The position numbers and the translations under genes are program-made. A stretch of DNA of 64,000 nucleotides from Rhizobium sp. SL86 (GTDB lineage: Bacteria > Pseudomonadota > Alphaproteobacteria > Rhizobiales > Rhizobiaceae): positions 2,439,872 through 2,503,871 of the forward strand of contig NZ_JAPPRJ010000001.1 of assembly GCF_026672545.1 (NCBI RefSeq). Reading direction: 5' to 3'. Numbering within the stretch: position 1 is the stretch's first letter; every line of letters begins with the position of its first letter. Under the pieces are notes generated by a model. That model saw only the letters and a list, made by a program, of their open reading frames with translations, was not told the DNA's origin and searched no databases. Positions 26,357 through 36,572 of the stretch are shown here, piece after piece.

Positions 26357-27666
26357 TCAAAAGTTATCTTCTCCGTGCCGTGATGGTGGCGGCGAGCATG
26401 CTGACCGCCACTGCGGTCGTGACCCCGGCCAAGGCCGAAGTCGTGATCAACATCAACAAGGGCAACGTTCAGCCGCTGCCGATCGCGATCACGGACTTCC
26501 AGTCCAACGGAGACCTCGGTGCGCAGGTATCGAGCGTCATTGCCGCCGATCTGCAGCGGTCGGGCCTGTTTGCGCCGATCAACAAGGCGGCCTTCATCCA
26601 GAAGATCACCGATCCCAACCAGATGCCCCGGTTCGAGGACTGGAAGGCCATCAACGCCCAGGCACTGGTGACCGGTCGTGTGACGCGTGAGGCCGATGGC
26701 CGTCTTCGCGCCGAATTCCGTCTGTGGGACAGTTTTGCCGGCCAGCAGATGACCGGCCAGCAGTTCTTCACCCAGCCGGAAAACTGGCGTCGCGTGGCGC
26801 ACATCATCGCCGACGCGATCTATGAAAAGATCACCGGCGAGAAGGGTTATTTCGATACCCGCGTCGTCTTCGTGTCCGAAAGCGGTCCGAAGACCGCCCG
26901 CCAGCGCCAGCTCGCCATCATGGACCAGGACGGTTTTAACGTCCGCATGCTGACGGATGCCAAGAACATCGTTCTGACGCCGCGCTTTTCGCCGAACCGT
27001 CAGGAAGTGACCTACATGTCCTTCGAGGGCCAGCAGCCGCGTGTCTACCTGCTCCAGTTGGAGACCGGGCAGCGCGAGGTGGTCGGCAACTTCCCCGGCA
27101 TGACCTTTTCGCCGCGCTTTTCGCCGGATGGCCAGAAGGTCATCATGAGCCTGCAGCAGGACGGCAACTCGAACATCTATACGATGGACCTGCGTTCGCG
27201 CACGACGACCCGGCTGACCAGCACGGCGGCGATCGACACGTCGCCCTCCTATTCGCCGGATGGTGCCCGCATCGTCTTCGAAAGCGACCGCGGCGGGCGT
27301 CAGCAGCTTTACGTGATGAATGCCGACGGGACGGGCCAGACGCGCATCTCCTTCGGCGACGGTGCCTATTCGACGCCGGTCTGGTCGCCGCGCGGCGATC
27401 TGATTGCCTTCACCAAGCAGTCGGGCGGCAAGTTCTCGATCGGCGTGATGAAGCCGGACGGGTCTGGCGAACGTATCCTGACGAGCGGTTTCCACAATGA
27501 AGGCCCGACCTGGGCACCGAACGGCCGCGTCCTGATGTTCTTCCGTCAGGCCGCCGGTGCCGGTGGCCCGCAGCTCTATTCGATCGATCTGACCGGTTAC
27601 AACGAGCAGCTGGTCAAGACCCCGGCCTTCGGATCGGATCCGGCCTGGTCGCCGCTGCTTGAATAA
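26353..27666 (+). CDS. tolB: Tol-Pal periplasmic beta-propeller TolB
   Basis: A 437-residue protein with a signal peptide ([28 protein letters not shown]). The N-terminal TolB domain ([44 protein letters not shown]) is followed by WD40-like repeats recognised by '[15 protein letters not shown]', '[26 protein letters not shown]' and '[15 protein letters not shown]'. It docks between Pal and TolA. Its ATG lies inside the stop of a 22-codon upstream frame. Confidence 0.96.
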   Translation: MIKSYLLRAVMVAASMLTATAVVTPAKAEVVININKGNVQPLPIAITDFQSNGDLGAQVSSVIAADLQRSGLFAPINKAAFIQKITDPNQMPRFEDWKAINAQALVTGRVTREADGRLRAEFRLWDSFAGQQMTGQQFFTQPENWRRVAHIIADAIYEKITGEKGYFDTRVVFVSESGPKTARQRQLAIMDQDGFNVRMLTDAKNIVLTPRFSPNRQEVTYMSFEGQQPRVYLLQLETGQREVVGNFPGMTFSPRFSPDGQKVIMSLQQDGNSNIYTMDLRSRTTTRLTSTAAIDTSPSYSPDGARIVFESDRGGRQQLYVMNADGTGQTRISFGDGAYSTPVWSPRGDLIAFTKQSGGKFSIGVMKPDGSGERILTSGFHNEGPTWAPNGRVLMFFRQAAGAGGPQLYSIDLTGYNEQLVKTPAFGSDPAWSPLLE

Positions 27667-27693
27667 GGGCAACAATCTGGCCTTGTGCCATGG

Positions 27694-27725
27694 TCATGCC
27701 GCATTCTCCTGAGAATTCGGCATGA
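27694..27725. repeat. Near-perfect 15-bp inverted repeat between tolB and pal
   Basis: TCATGCCGCATTCTC / GAGAATTCGGCATGA pair with one mismatch and a 2-base loop. The hairpin starts 28 bases after tolB, without a T run on the plus strand. It could be an intergenic mRNA-stability element or attenuator that sets pal level relative to tolB. The rest of the 182-base gap is AT-richer and could hold a promoter for pal. Confidence 0.5.
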
Positions 27726-27848
27726 TAGCTGATCTTCACGTCCTGTTAACCATGATGGTTGGGAATGGGTTAACCAGGAAAGCATACAGTCCGGAAACGA
27801 TAAAACACCAGACACTGCTTCCTATTTGTGATCAAGGAGAGACCGGCG

Positions 27849-28379
27849 ATGAGCCGCAACCATACCCCGGCGATGAGCCGCATGCAGAACCTGGCCCGCA
27901 ATCCGGCCGTTATCGCACTGACGCTTGCTCTTGCACTGGCTGGCTGCGCCAACAAGAAGAACATGCCGAACAGTGCCGGCGAGCTCGGCCTTGGCGCCGG
28001 TGCCGCGACCCCGGGTTCGTCTCAGGACTTCACCGTTAACGTCGGCGACCGTATTTTCTTCGACACCGATTCCTCGTCGATCCGTGCAGACGCCCAGCAG
28101 ACGCTTGACCGTCAGGCCCAGTGGCTGATGCGCTACCCGAACTATGCGATCACCGTCGAAGGCCATGCCGACGAACGCGGCACGCGCGAATACAACCTGG
28201 CACTCGGTGCACGCCGCGCCGCAGCGACCCGCGATTACCTCGCATCGCGTGGCGTTCCGGCCAACCGCATGCGCACCATTTCCTACGGCAAGGAGCGCCC
28301 GGTCGCTGTTTGCGACGACATCTCGTGCTGGTCGCAGAACCGCCGCGCCGTCACCGTTCTCGGTGGCGCCGGTTCCTGA
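27849..28379 (+). CDS. pal: Peptidoglycan-associated lipoprotein Pal
   Basis: A 176-residue lipoprotein starting at the ATG at 27849, with AAGGAG upstream; a GTG at 27828 is in frame but lies at the ribosome site. The lipobox is ALAGC at about residues 30-34 after a hydrophobic stretch (VIALTLALALAGC). The C-terminal OmpA-like peptidoglycan-binding domain contains 'DRIFFDTDSSSIRADAQQTLDRQAQWLMRYPNYAITVEGHADERGTREYNLALGARRAAATRDYLASRGV'. It anchors the outer membrane to the cell wall. Confidence 0.96.
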   Translation: MSRNHTPAMSRMQNLARNPAVIALTLALALAGCANKKNMPNSAGELGLGAGAATPGSSQDFTVNVGDRIFFDTDSSSIRADAQQTLDRQAQWLMRYPNYAITVEGHADERGTREYNLALGARRAAATRDYLASRGVPANRMRTISYGKERPVAVCDDISCWSQNRRAVTVLGGAGS

Positions 28380-28400
28380 TCAGCCGCCGATGGCAGATGG

Positions 28401-28430
28401 AAAGGCGGCCGATGGTCGCCTTTTTCTTTT
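28401..28430 (+). terminator. Terminator after pal
   Basis: A stem AAAGGCG / CGCCTTT with a 9-base loop, then TTCTTTTC, 22 bases after the pal stop. cpoB downstream may therefore be partly independent. Confidence 0.65.
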
Positions 28431-28554
28431 CACCACGACATGCCGTCTTCATAGTTTGGCCGAACTTGGCCTATTGTTGATGGGTCAACGTGGTTATTCT
28501 TCTGCCGGGTGTTTGAAGGACCATCTGTCTGCACTTTAAGGGAGCAGCTTCAAG

Positions 28555-29556
28555 ATGAGCAGGACGAAGGACATGAACAGATTTGTCTTGGCAACGGTGC
28601 TGGGGTTTGCCGCAACCGGTGGAACGGCTTCGGCCTTTACCCTGTCGGACGTCTTCCAGGGCGGCCAGCGGCCGGTTGCGCAGCAGCAGGCGCCCGTTGT
28701 GCGCACGCAAAGCGCCGGTGATGCGGTGCGCATTCAGCAGCTGCAGGAAGAAATCCGCCAGCTGAACGGACGCGTCGAGGAAATGAGCTTCCAGCTGCTG
28801 CAGATGCAGGAGCAGATGCGCAAGACCCAAGAGGATAACGAATTCCGCTTCCAGGAGCTCGAAAAGAGCCAGACGGGAAGCGCTTCGGCTCCCTCAGTCG
28901 CTGCCGCTCCGGCAGCCGGCTCAAAAAAAAACAGTAGCGACCAGGTAGGAGCGATCATCGAGAGCGCGCCGCCGGTGGCGAGCGCCTCTCGTCCGTCTTC
29001 GTCCACCACCCAGACCGCGCCGGGCCAGGCGACGCTTGGTTCGCTCGAGGTCGACAAGAGCGGCCAGCCGGTGGGTGCGAGCATCAACCGCGGTGCCCGC
29101 AACTCTTCCGATCTGCCGGGTGTCGATCTCGGCCCGGCTGCCAAACCGGCCGAACAGCAGACCGCATCTCTCGGCAATGAGAGTGACGCCTATCGTGGCG
29201 CCTACAATCATGTGCTCTCGGGCGACTACAAGCTCGCCGAAAGCGAGTTCACCCAGTACCTGCAGAGTTTCCCGAAAAGCGCCCGCGCGGCGGATGCAAA
29301 TTTCTGGCTGGGCGAAGCGCAATATTCGCAAGGCAAATATAACGAGGCCGCGAAAACCTTCCTCAACGCGCACCAGGCTTATGGCACCTCGCCGAAGGCG
29401 CCGGAAATGTTGCTGAAGCTCGGCATGTCGCTCGCCGCCCTGGACAATCGCGACACCGCCTGTGCCACGCTGCGCGAGGTGGGCAAACGTTACCCCAACG
29501 CCTCGAAACCGGTTCTGAGCAAGGTTGCGAGCGAACAAAAGCGGCTGAGCTGCTGA
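28555..29556 (+). CDS. cpoB: Cell-division coordinator CpoB (YbgF), TolA-binding
   Basis: A 333-residue periplasmic protein with a signal peptide (FVLATVLGFAATGGTASA); translation may start at 28555 or 28573. A coiled-coil trimerisation helix (IQQLQEEIRQLNGRVEEMSFQLLQMQEQMRKTQ, residues about 62-94) is followed by a low-complexity Ser/Ala/Pro linker and a C-terminal TPR domain (AYNHVLSGDYKLAESEFTQYLQSFPKSARAADANFWLGEAQYSQGKYNEAAKTFL). CpoB links Tol-Pal to septal peptidoglycan synthesis. The linker includes a lysine-encoding A run. Confidence 0.9.
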   Translation: MSRTKDMNRFVLATVLGFAATGGTASAFTLSDVFQGGQRPVAQQQAPVVRTQSAGDAVRIQQLQEEIRQLNGRVEEMSFQLLQMQEQMRKTQEDNEFRFQELEKSQTGSASAPSVAAAPAAGSKKNSSDQVGAIIESAPPVASASRPSSSTTQTAPGQATLGSLEVDKSGQPVGASINRGARNSSDLPGVDLGPAAKPAEQQTASLGNESDAYRGAYNHVLSGDYKLAESEFTQYLQSFPKSARAADANFWLGEAQYSQGKYNEAAKTFLNAHQAYGTSPKAPEMLLKLGMSLAALDNRDTACATLREVGKRYPNASKPVLSKVASEQKRLSC

Positions 29557-29557
29557 C

Positions 29558-30919
29558 GTGATCGATCCGGCGCAGGCACACGCCCCGTCGCCGCTTCCGC
29601 CGGTTGAGGCCATCGAGCGCTTCCTGGTGGATCTTGCCAAGCCCGCGCGCATTCTTGTCGCCGTCTCCGGCGGGAGCGATTCGCTTGGCCTTCTCTTTCT
29701 GCTGCAGCGTTGCGCGGCGACCTGCAAAACTCCTGTTGATCTGCTGGCGGTGACGATCGACCATGCGCTGAGGCCGCAGTCTGCGGTGGAAGCCCGCGAG
29801 GTCTCCCGTATCTGCCAGAGCCTCGCCATCCGTCACATCACCGATCGATGGGAGGGGGTCAAACCGGCCAGCGGCCTTTCTGCCGCCGCCCGGGAGGCCC
29901 GCTACGACCGCCTCTGCCGTGTCGCTCTGACGGAGCAGGCGAGCCTCATCGTCACCGGCCATACGCTGGACGACCAGATCGAAACGGTGCTGATGCGCGC
30001 CGGAAGACCCGGCAGCGAGGGGTCGATCGGGCTTGCCGGCATGGCGCCTTCTGTACTCGTCAACCGTTCCATCTGGCTGCACCGTCCCTTGCTCTCCGCA
30101 CGCCGGCAGGCGATCCGGGACTGCCTGTCTACCGCCGGCATCGGCTGGATCGAGGACCCGAGCAATACGGACCCCCGCTTTGAACGGGCCCGCATTCGGG
30201 CAGGCCTGACACTCGATGATGAGGCGGTGCGCGGCCACATCGCGCAGATTTCCAAGGCATCGGCCATGCGCGAAGGCCTGAGCATGGCCGCGGCGCACCT
30301 GTTTGAACAGCATCTGACGCTGCATCGCGGGGTCGCGGCCGAACTCTTCACGGACATGCTCCAGGCCGACGAGGCCGTGTGGATGCACGCGCTGAGCGCG
30401 CTTACCTCGGTCATCGGCGGACGGTCCTATGGTCCCTCGCGTGACAGCTTGGCGCGTCTCGCCGACTTTCTCGCAACCGGCAGGCCAGGGCGGATGACGG
30501 TGGGCCGGGTCGTGTTCGATCGCCGCCGAGACCGGCTTTATCTTGTGCGCGAGAGCCGCAACCTGCCCGAGCTTGCCATTGCGGCGGGTGGGACCGTTGC
30601 CTGGGACGGCCGCTTCTCCCTTGAGAACGTGAATGACGGGGAGGTCGTCATACGCCCGTGCCCGGCGGATCGGGCAGCAGCGAGCGCCGCATTTCCAACT
30701 CTTCCCGGAAGCCTGGCACTGCAAGCCTATCGCTCGCTTCCGGACATCATTCCGCAGGAAATGGCGGCAAACGGACGCACCTGGGTTCGGCCTCTTCTCG
30801 CGCCCTATGACCGGTTCCTGCCGCAATTCGATCTGAAACTTGCGGTATCACTGGCAAAACAAGCGGGACTGGATGAATTTCCACCATCGCCGCTTAACGT
30901 TTTCATGCGTAAAACATAA
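29558..30919 (+). CDS. tilS: tRNA(Ile)-lysidine synthetase TilS
   Basis: A 453-residue protein starting with GTG one base after the cpoB stop. The PP-loop ATP site is ILVAVSGGSDSLGLLFLL (residues about 32-49), and 'VTIDHALRPQSAVEAREV' and 'REARYDRLCRVA...ASLIVTGHTLDDQIETVLMR' are typical of the N-type ATP pyrophosphatase. It converts the wobble C of tRNA-Ile (CAU) to lysidine so that the tRNA reads AUA. The order cpoB-tilS-ftsH is conserved in alphaproteobacteria. Confidence 0.95.
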   Translation: MIDPAQAHAPSPLPPVEAIERFLVDLAKPARILVAVSGGSDSLGLLFLLQRCAATCKTPVDLLAVTIDHALRPQSAVEAREVSRICQSLAIRHITDRWEGVKPASGLSAAAREARYDRLCRVALTEQASLIVTGHTLDDQIETVLMRAGRPGSEGSIGLAGMAPSVLVNRSIWLHRPLLSARRQAIRDCLSTAGIGWIEDPSNTDPRFERARIRAGLTLDDEAVRGHIAQISKASAMREGLSMAAAHLFEQHLTLHRGVAAELFTDMLQADEAVWMHALSALTSVIGGRSYGPSRDSLARLADFLATGRPGRMTVGRVVFDRRRDRLYLVRESRNLPELAIAAGGTVAWDGRFSLENVNDGEVVIRPCPADRAAASAAFPTLPGSLALQAYRSLPDIIPQEMAANGRTWVRPLLAPYDRFLPQFDLKLAVSLAKQAGLDEFPPSPLNVFMRKT

Positions 30920-31021
30920 GGACTGTGCGGCGTTGCCTTGGCAAGGCCGTGCCTCAATCCTATGTTAGACGGCAAGTAAGGCGGCTGCCGGAGAGTAGGC
31001 CGTCATTGTCCGGGGAGTTCG

Positions 31022-32959
31022 ATGAAGCCAAACTTTCGTAATTTCGCCCTGTGGGCGATAATCGCCCTCTTGCTGATCGCTCTGTTCAGCATGTTCCAGA
31101 CGGCGCCCACACAAACGAGCTCACGGGAAATCCCGTATTCGCAGTTCCTGCGCGACGTGGATTCCGGCCGGGTGCGTGACGTCATGGTCACCGGCAACCG
31201 GGTCACGGGGACCTATACCGACAGCGGAGCAGGCTTCCAGACCTATTCGCCCGTCATCGATGACGGTCTGATCGACCGTCTTCAGTCGAAGAACGTGACG
31301 ATCGCCGCACGTCCGGAGACCGACGGTTCCTCCGGGTTCCTGAGTTATATCGGCACGCTTCTGCCGATGCTTCTCATCCTCGGTGTCTGGCTGTTCTTCA
31401 TGCGCCAGATGCAGGGCGGCTCGCGCGGTGCGATGGGGTTTGGCAAGTCCAAGGCGAAGCTGCTGACGGAAGCGCATGGCCGCGTCACTTTCGATGACGT
31501 CGCCGGCGTCGACGAAGCCAAGCAAGACCTCGAAGAAATCGTTGAATTCCTGCGCGACCCGCAGAAGTTCCAGCGGCTCGGCGGACGCATTCCGCGCGGT
31601 GTGCTGCTCGTCGGCCCTCCGGGTACCGGTAAGACGCTTCTCGCCCGCTCTGTGGCTGGCGAAGCGAATGTTCCCTTCTTCACTATCTCCGGTTCGGACT
31701 TCGTTGAAATGTTCGTCGGTGTCGGCGCAAGCCGCGTCCGCGACATGTTCGAACAGGCCAAGAAGAACGCGCCCTGCATCATCTTCATCGACGAAATCGA
31801 TGCCGTCGGTCGTCACCGCGGTGCCGGTCTCGGCGGCGGCAATGACGAGCGCGAACAGACGCTGAACCAGCTGCTGGTCGAGATGGACGGTTTCGAGGCG
31901 AATGAAGGCATCATCCTGATCGCCGCAACGAACCGTCCGGACGTTCTCGACCCGGCGCTCCTGCGTCCCGGCCGTTTCGACCGTCAGGTCGTCGTTCCGA
32001 ACCCGGATATCGTTGGCCGCGAACGCATCCTCAAGGTGCATGCGCGCAACGTGCCGCTGGCACCGAATGTCGATCTCAAGGTTCTGGCACGCGGAACGCC
32101 CGGTTTCTCCGGTGCGGACCTGATGAACCTCGTCAACGAAGCCGCCCTGATGGCCGCGCGCCGCAACAAGCGGCTTGTCACCATGGCGGAATTCGAAGAC
32201 GCCAAGGACAAGATCATGATGGGTGCGGAACGCCGCTCCTCTGCCATGACCGAGGCCGAAAAGAAGCTCACCGCCTATCACGAAGCCGGTCACGCCATCA
32301 CCGCGCTCAACGTGCCGGTGGCCGACCCTCTGCACAAGGCGACGATCATTCCGCGCGGTCGTGCGCTCGGCATGGTCATGCAGTTGCCGGAAGGCGACCG
32401 CTATTCGATGAGCTACAAGTGGATGGTGTCCCGCCTCGTCATCATGATGGGCGGCCGCGTTGCCGAAGAGCTGACCTTCGGCAAGGAGAACATCACGTCC
32501 GGTGCATCCTCGGACATCGAGCAGGCCACCAAGCTTGCCCGTGCCATGGTCACCCAATGGGGTTTCTCCGACATCCTCGGCCAGGTTGCCTATGGTGAAA
32601 ACCAGCAGGAAGTCTTCCTCGGACACTCTGTCTCGCAGTCGAAGAACGTGTCGGAAGCGACCGCCCAGAAGATCGACACGGAAGTCCGTCGTCTGATCGA
32701 TGAGGCCTACACCGAGGCGCGCCGGATCCTGACCGACAAGCACGACGAGTTCGTCACCTTGGCCGAAGGCCTGCTCGAATACGAGACGCTCTCCGGCGAA
32801 GAGATCAAGGCGCTGCTGAGGGGTGAAAAGCCCTCCCGCGATGCCGGCGACGACACCCCGACTGCGCGCGGTTCCGCCGTGCCGAAGGCCGGCCCGAAGC
32901 GGGACGAGCCGAAGAGCGACGGTGAGCCGGAAAGCGGGCTTGAGCCGCAGCCGCACTGA
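31022..32959 (+). CDS. ftsH: ATP-dependent membrane zinc protease FtsH
   Basis: A 645-residue protein. Two membrane segments (about residues 9-25 and 108-128) flank a periplasmic domain. The AAA domain has Walker A GPPGTGKT near residue 196, Walker [13 protein letters not shown] and the second region of homology [20 protein letters not shown]. The zinc site HEAGH is at about residue 420. It degrades misassembled membrane proteins and regulatory factors. The C-terminal tail is charged and Pro-rich. Confidence 0.98.
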   Translation: MKPNFRNFALWAIIALLLIALFSMFQTAPTQTSSREIPYSQFLRDVDSGRVRDVMVTGNRVTGTYTDSGAGFQTYSPVIDDGLIDRLQSKNVTIAARPETDGSSGFLSYIGTLLPMLLILGVWLFFMRQMQGGSRGAMGFGKSKAKLLTEAHGRVTFDDVAGVDEAKQDLEEIVEFLRDPQKFQRLGGRIPRGVLLVGPPGTGKTLLARSVAGEANVPFFTISGSDFVEMFVGVGASRVRDMFEQAKKNAPCIIFIDEIDAVGRHRGAGLGGGNDEREQTLNQLLVEMDGFEANEGIILIAATNRPDVLDPALLRPGRFDRQVVVPNPDIVGRERILKVHARNVPLAPNVDLKVLARGTPGFSGADLMNLVNEAALMAARRNKRLVTMAEFEDAKDKIMMGAERRSSAMTEAEKKLTAYHEAGHAITALNVPVADPLHKATIIPRGRALGMVMQLPEGDRYSMSYKWMVSRLVIMMGGRVAEELTFGKENITSGASSDIEQATKLARAMVTQWGFSDILGQVAYGENQQEVFLGHSVSQSKNVSEATAQKIDTEVRRLIDEAYTEARRILTDKHDEFVTLAEGLLEYETLSGEEIKALLRGEKPSRDAGDDTPTARGSAVPKAGPKRDEPKSDGEPESGLEPQPH

Positions 32960-32984
32960 GATCGCCCTTTCAGGGACCCATAAC

Positions 32985-33013
32985 AAGGCCGTCGGGGAAA
33001 CCCGGCGGCCTTT
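32985..33013 (+). terminator. Terminator after ftsH
   Basis: AAGGCCG...GGG-gaaa-CCC...CGGCCTT forms a stable stem-loop 26 bases past the ftsH stop, followed by a short T run (TTTAG). Confidence 0.65.
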
Positions 33014-33196
33014 AGCGTTGTCGATTCGCAGCAAAGATTGAGACTTCGGTAACGGGATATAATCGATTTTGACGGTAATTTAGATGCTCGCCCGGAGTTT
33101 CTGTGGCAAGAGCGAGCATGGATGCTGGCGCGATACTGCCGGCTGACGTCAAAACAAGACGCGCTATGAAGAGCGCGCAGCACTCAAGGAGCACGT

Positions 33197-34549
33197 ATGG
33201 CACGTCGTTACTTTGGCACGGATGGCATTCGCGGACAGTCGAACGTTTTCCCCATGACCCCGGATCTCGCCATGCGCGTTGGGATCGCGGTCGGGACGAT
33301 CTTCCGGCGCGGCAACCACCGTCATCGCGTCGTCATCGGCAAGGATACGCGCCTGTCCGGTTACATGCTGGAAAATGCGCTGGTGGCCGGTTTCACCGCT
33401 GCCGGGCTCGACGTTTTCCTGCTCGGCCCGATCCCGACGCCTGCCGTTGCCATGTTGACCCGGTCTTTGCGCGCCGATATCGGCGTGATGATCTCGGCCT
33501 CGCACAATCCGTTTGCCGATAACGGCATCAAGCTTTTCGGCCCGGATGGCTACAAGCTGTCCGACGAGCTGGAGCTGGAAATCGAGGACCTGCTCGACAA
33601 GGATCTTTATTCGCAGCTTGCCAAGCCGAGCGAGATCGGCCGGGCAAAGCGCGTTGATGGCGACATCTATCGTTACATCGAATTCGTCAAGCGCACACTG
33701 CCGCGCGACGTCACCCTGTCCGGGCTGCGCATCGCCATCGATTGCGCCAATGGCGCGGCCTACAAGGTGGCGCCGGCAGCGCTCTGGGAACTCGGCGCGG
33801 ATGTGGTGACCATCGGCAACACGCCAAACGGCACCAACATCAATCTCGACTGCGGTTCGACGAGCCCGGAGGCGCTGCGCAACAAGGTGCACGAGGTGCG
33901 TGCCGATATCGGCATCGCGCTCGATGGTGACGCCGACCGGGTGATCATCGTCGACGAAAACGGCAGCATCATCGACGGCGACCAGCTGATGGCGGTGATT
34001 GCCGAAAGCTGGGCCGAGGATGAAAAGCTGCGCGGTGGCGGCATTGTCGCAACCGTCATGTCCAATCTCGGTCTCGAGCGTTTCCTGCAGGGCAGGGGCT
34101 TGAGCTTGGCGCGCACCAAGGTTGGCGACCGTTATGTGGTCGAGCATATGCGCAACCACGATTTCAACGTCGGCGGCGAACAGTCCGGCCATATCGTCCT
34201 GTCCGATTTTGGCACGACGGGTGACGGCCTGGTGGCGGCGCTGCAGATTCTCGCCCGCGTCAAGCGGCTGGGGCTCTCCGTCAGCGAAGTGTGCCGCCGG
34301 TTCGAGCCTGTGCCGCAGCTGCTGCGCAATGTGCGGATCGGTGGCGGCAAGCCGCTCGAAGACATCATCGTGCGACAGGCGATCGAAAGCGCGGAAGCCG
34401 AACTCGGCGCAAAGGGCCGCCTCGTCATCCGTCCTTCCGGCACGGAGCCACTCATCCGCGTGATGGCGGAAGGCGATGACCGCGCCCAGATCGAACGCAT
34501 CGTCGGCGATCTCGTCGGTGCGATCTCGAATGTGCGCACCGCCGCCTGA
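33197..34549 (+). CDS. glmM: Phosphoglucosamine mutase GlmM
   Basis: A 450-residue protein starting [16 protein letters not shown]. It converts glucosamine-6-phosphate to glucosamine-1-phosphate for UDP-GlcNAc, hence peptidoglycan and lipid A. The phosphoserine loop is [15 protein letters not shown] (catalytic Ser102), the metal loop is [10 protein letters not shown], the sugar loop is VGGEQSGHI and the phosphate loop is [15 protein letters not shown]. An AAGGAG site precedes the ATG at 33197. The 237-base gap upstream has the ftsH terminator and probably a glmM promoter. Confidence 0.97.
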   Translation: MARRYFGTDGIRGQSNVFPMTPDLAMRVGIAVGTIFRRGNHRHRVVIGKDTRLSGYMLENALVAGFTAAGLDVFLLGPIPTPAVAMLTRSLRADIGVMISASHNPFADNGIKLFGPDGYKLSDELELEIEDLLDKDLYSQLAKPSEIGRAKRVDGDIYRYIEFVKRTLPRDVTLSGLRIAIDCANGAAYKVAPAALWELGADVVTIGNTPNGTNINLDCGSTSPEALRNKVHEVRADIGIALDGDADRVIIVDENGSIIDGDQLMAVIAESWAEDEKLRGGGIVATVMSNLGLERFLQGRGLSLARTKVGDRYVVEHMRNHDFNVGGEQSGHIVLSDFGTTGDGLVAALQILARVKRLGLSVSEVCRRFEPVPQLLRNVRIGGGKPLEDIIVRQAIESAEAELGAKGRLVIRPSGTEPLIRVMAEGDDRAQIERIVGDLVGAISNVRTAA

Positions 34550-34576
34550 TTTTCGGCCACACCCTCAGTCTTCCTC

Positions 34577-34603
34577 AAGGCCCGCTGCGTGCGGGCCTTT
34601 TTT
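34577..34603 (+). terminator. Rho-independent terminator after glmM
   Basis: A 9-bp stem AAGGCCCGC / GCGGGCCTT with a TGCGT loop, followed directly by TTTT, 28 bases after the stop. Confidence 0.9.
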
Positions 34604-34745
34604 GTGCCTGTCGAAGAGGTTGTCATTCAACCTTTACGGGTTGTTATCCTTAAGTGCTCCTTAACCTTTATCGTTAATGATCATGTCCAGATTTAAGGAA
34701 GACCGACGCTACGTGCGCGCACATTTCGAACCTGGAGTAGGAGCC

Positions 34746-35597
34746 ATGAAAAAGACCTTGATGGGCGCGCTTGCCATTGCATTGGCAGCAAGCGCGGCAC
34801 ACTCGGCAGACTTATATCAGCCGCAGCCGGAACCGGTTTATACCGATGTCCCGGAAGTGGTTGTCCAGCAGTCGTCGAGCGGCTGGTACCTGCGCGGCGA
34901 TATCGGCTATGGATTTACCGATTTTGACGGCGCCAATTTTTACCAGGGCAATTACACCGGTTCCAAGACGGATTTCCATACCGCCAAGCTGCGTGACGGC
35001 CTGACGCTCGGCGTCGGTGTTGGTTACCAGGTCAACAGCTACCTGCGCACCGACCTGACCTTCGACTACCTGAACAAGACCGATTTCGAGGGCTCCACCA
35101 AGGGCAGCGGCGCTTCGTTCGGCGCTTGCGTTGGTCCCTGCACCTCGCGCGATACGTCCAGCATGCGCGCCTACAGCCTGCTGGCCAATGCTTATGTCGA
35201 TCTCGGCACCTATGGTTATGTCACGCCTTATGTCGGCGGCGGTATCGGCGGCACCTATGTCAAGTGGGACAAGCTGCGCAATACCTCCTGCGCCGACAGC
35301 GGCGCGGGTTGCGACGCCACCGTCGAGCATGACGGCAAGGGCAGCTGGCGTTTCACCTATGCCTTGATGGCCGGTGCGACGATCGACGTGACCTGCAATC
35401 TGAAGGCCGATGTCGGTTACCGTTATCGCCACGTCCAGGGCGGCGACATGTTCGGTTACGCCCAGAACGGCGGCCCCGGTTATGACAAGGGCTTTGATGT
35501 GCATGAGGCCCGTATCGGTGCCCGCTACAGCTTCGGCGGTTGCGCGACCCCTTACGTTCCGGAAGAGCCGCCACCGGCTCCGATCGTCTACAAGTAA
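34746..35597 (+). CDS. Outer-membrane beta-barrel protein (Omp25/31-like)
   Basis: A 283-residue protein starting at the ATG at 34746 (MKKTLMGALAIALAASAAHSADLYQ), with a clear signal peptide. The mature part begins with a Pro-rich stretch and then alternating aromatic/polar strands (SGWYLRGDIGYGFTDFDGANFYQGNY, LTLGVGVGYQVNSYLRTDLTFDYLNKTDFEG, YVTPYVGGGIGGTYVKWDK, VDVTC/DVGYRYRHVQGGDMFG), ending YSFGGCATP. The pattern fits the 8-stranded Omp25/31/RopB family of Rhizobiales. Four cysteines in surface loops (GACVGPC, SCADSGAGC) may form disulfides. Bounded by terminators on both sides. Confidence 0.88.
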   Translation: MKKTLMGALAIALAASAAHSADLYQPQPEPVYTDVPEVVVQQSSSGWYLRGDIGYGFTDFDGANFYQGNYTGSKTDFHTAKLRDGLTLGVGVGYQVNSYLRTDLTFDYLNKTDFEGSTKGSGASFGACVGPCTSRDTSSMRAYSLLANAYVDLGTYGYVTPYVGGGIGGTYVKWDKLRNTSCADSGAGCDATVEHDGKGSWRFTYALMAGATIDVTCNLKADVGYRYRHVQGGDMFGYAQNGGPGYDKGFDVHEARIGARYSFGGCATPYVPEEPPPAPIVYK

Positions 35598-35615
35598 GAT
35601 TCTGCCAGACAGCAG

Positions 35616-35648
35616 AAAGGCCGCCCGGAGTGTTTCGGGCGGCCTTTT
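35616..35648. terminator. Bidirectional terminator between convergent genes
   Basis: A 12-bp perfect stem AAAGGCCGCCCG / CGGGCGGCCTTT followed by T on the plus strand. It serves the outer-membrane gene and, read in reverse, the DoxX gene. Confidence 0.85.
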
Positions 35649-35674
35649 GCGTTTGTCGTCGATGCGTCAGCGGT

Positions 35675-36268
35675 TCAGAACTCGCGTTTCATGAAAAGCT
35701 TGTCCATCGACCAGTAACCGCCGCCGAAAGCGGCGAAAAAGAAGGCGCCGCCGCACCAGAAAAGCGAGGCCAGTTCCGCTTTTGTCTGTACCTGCTCCAG
35801 GAACTTGGTTCCGCCGTCCATCAGGCGTTTTGTCGCTTCCGGGGTGAAGAATTCACTGCCGCCCTTCAGTGCCGCAATGCCCTCATTGGTCAGGAAAGCG
35901 TGCCCATAAGGGAAGGCGAAGTGGAACCACAAGGTGATTGCCAGCATCACAGCGTTTGCCAGCGCAATCGGGCGGGTGAAGAGGCCAAGCGCGATCAGGG
36001 CGCCGCCGAAAAACTGCATGGCGGCCAGCGTCGGCGACCACAGCCAGCCCGGATGGAAGCCAAGGTTCTCGACGAAACCGACCTGCGCCATCGGAGCCAT
36101 GATCTTCGGATAGCCTTCGATCATCAGCATGCCGCCGATCGCGACACGAAAGGCAGTCCAGGCGAAGGGCTGGGCGAACTTCTCGTAGAAACCGGCAAGA
36201 AACGGCAGGTAGAGGCGTCCGTTTTCTGTTGTTTTCGGCTCTGTGGTGAATGTGGTGTGCATGGCCAT
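35675..36268 (-). CDS. DoxX-family membrane protein
   Basis: A 197-residue inner-membrane protein, starting at ATG 36268 or 36262. Four hydrophobic segments are seen, with the DoxX pattern 'FRVAIGGMLMIEGYPKI', 'MQFFGGALIALGLFTRPIALANAVMLAITLWFHFAFPYG' and 'GGAFFFAAFGGGYWSMDKLF'. DoxX proteins are small quinone-linked or redox-stress membrane components whose reaction is often unknown. It stands alone, divergent from serC. Confidence 0.85.
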   Translation of the reverse strand: MAMHTTFTTEPKTTENGRLYLPFLAGFYEKFAQPFAWTAFRVAIGGMLMIEGYPKIMAPMAQVGFVENLGFHPGWLWSPTLAAMQFFGGALIALGLFTRPIALANAVMLAITLWFHFAFPYGHAFLTNEGIAALKGGSEFFTPEATKRLMDGGTKFLEQVQTKAELASLFWCGGAFFFAAFGGGYWSMDKLFMKREF

Positions 36269-36500
36269 GGTGGGTTATCCTTGTGCGTTGGAAATCATTT
36301 CGTCATGGGATTGCGTCTGCACGTCGCCTGCTGCCGGGATATCCTTTCAGCGCGTCGTGCCGGGCTCGGTGTTCTCACAGCCGATACCTGATCATAGAAT
36401 TCTGGCGTCAATTGTTGTTGATTCAGGTCAAGTTTTTCTCCGCCTGCTGGGCCGCGCAAAAAAGACATTTGCGGTTCCAGTTGCGACTTGACCAAATCGG

Positions 36501-36572
36501 CGTGTTCCACTAACACCGACGGCGGGACACCCTTCCCCAACGAAGGGCTTTCTATCTGGAAGGATAGCCAAG
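36501..36572 (+). promoter_or_regulatory. serC leader candidate
   Basis: Three small hairpins line up before serC: GTGTT/AACAC (36502-36516), CCCTTC/GAAGGG (36530-36547) and CTATC/GATAG (36552-36567). The last carries GGAAGGA in its loop and right arm, five bases before the ATG at 36573, so folding would hide the ribosome site. This matches the description of the serC leader RNA (Rfam RF00517) of alphaproteobacteria, whose final stem overlaps the serC ribosome site. Boundaries are approximate. Confidence 0.65.
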
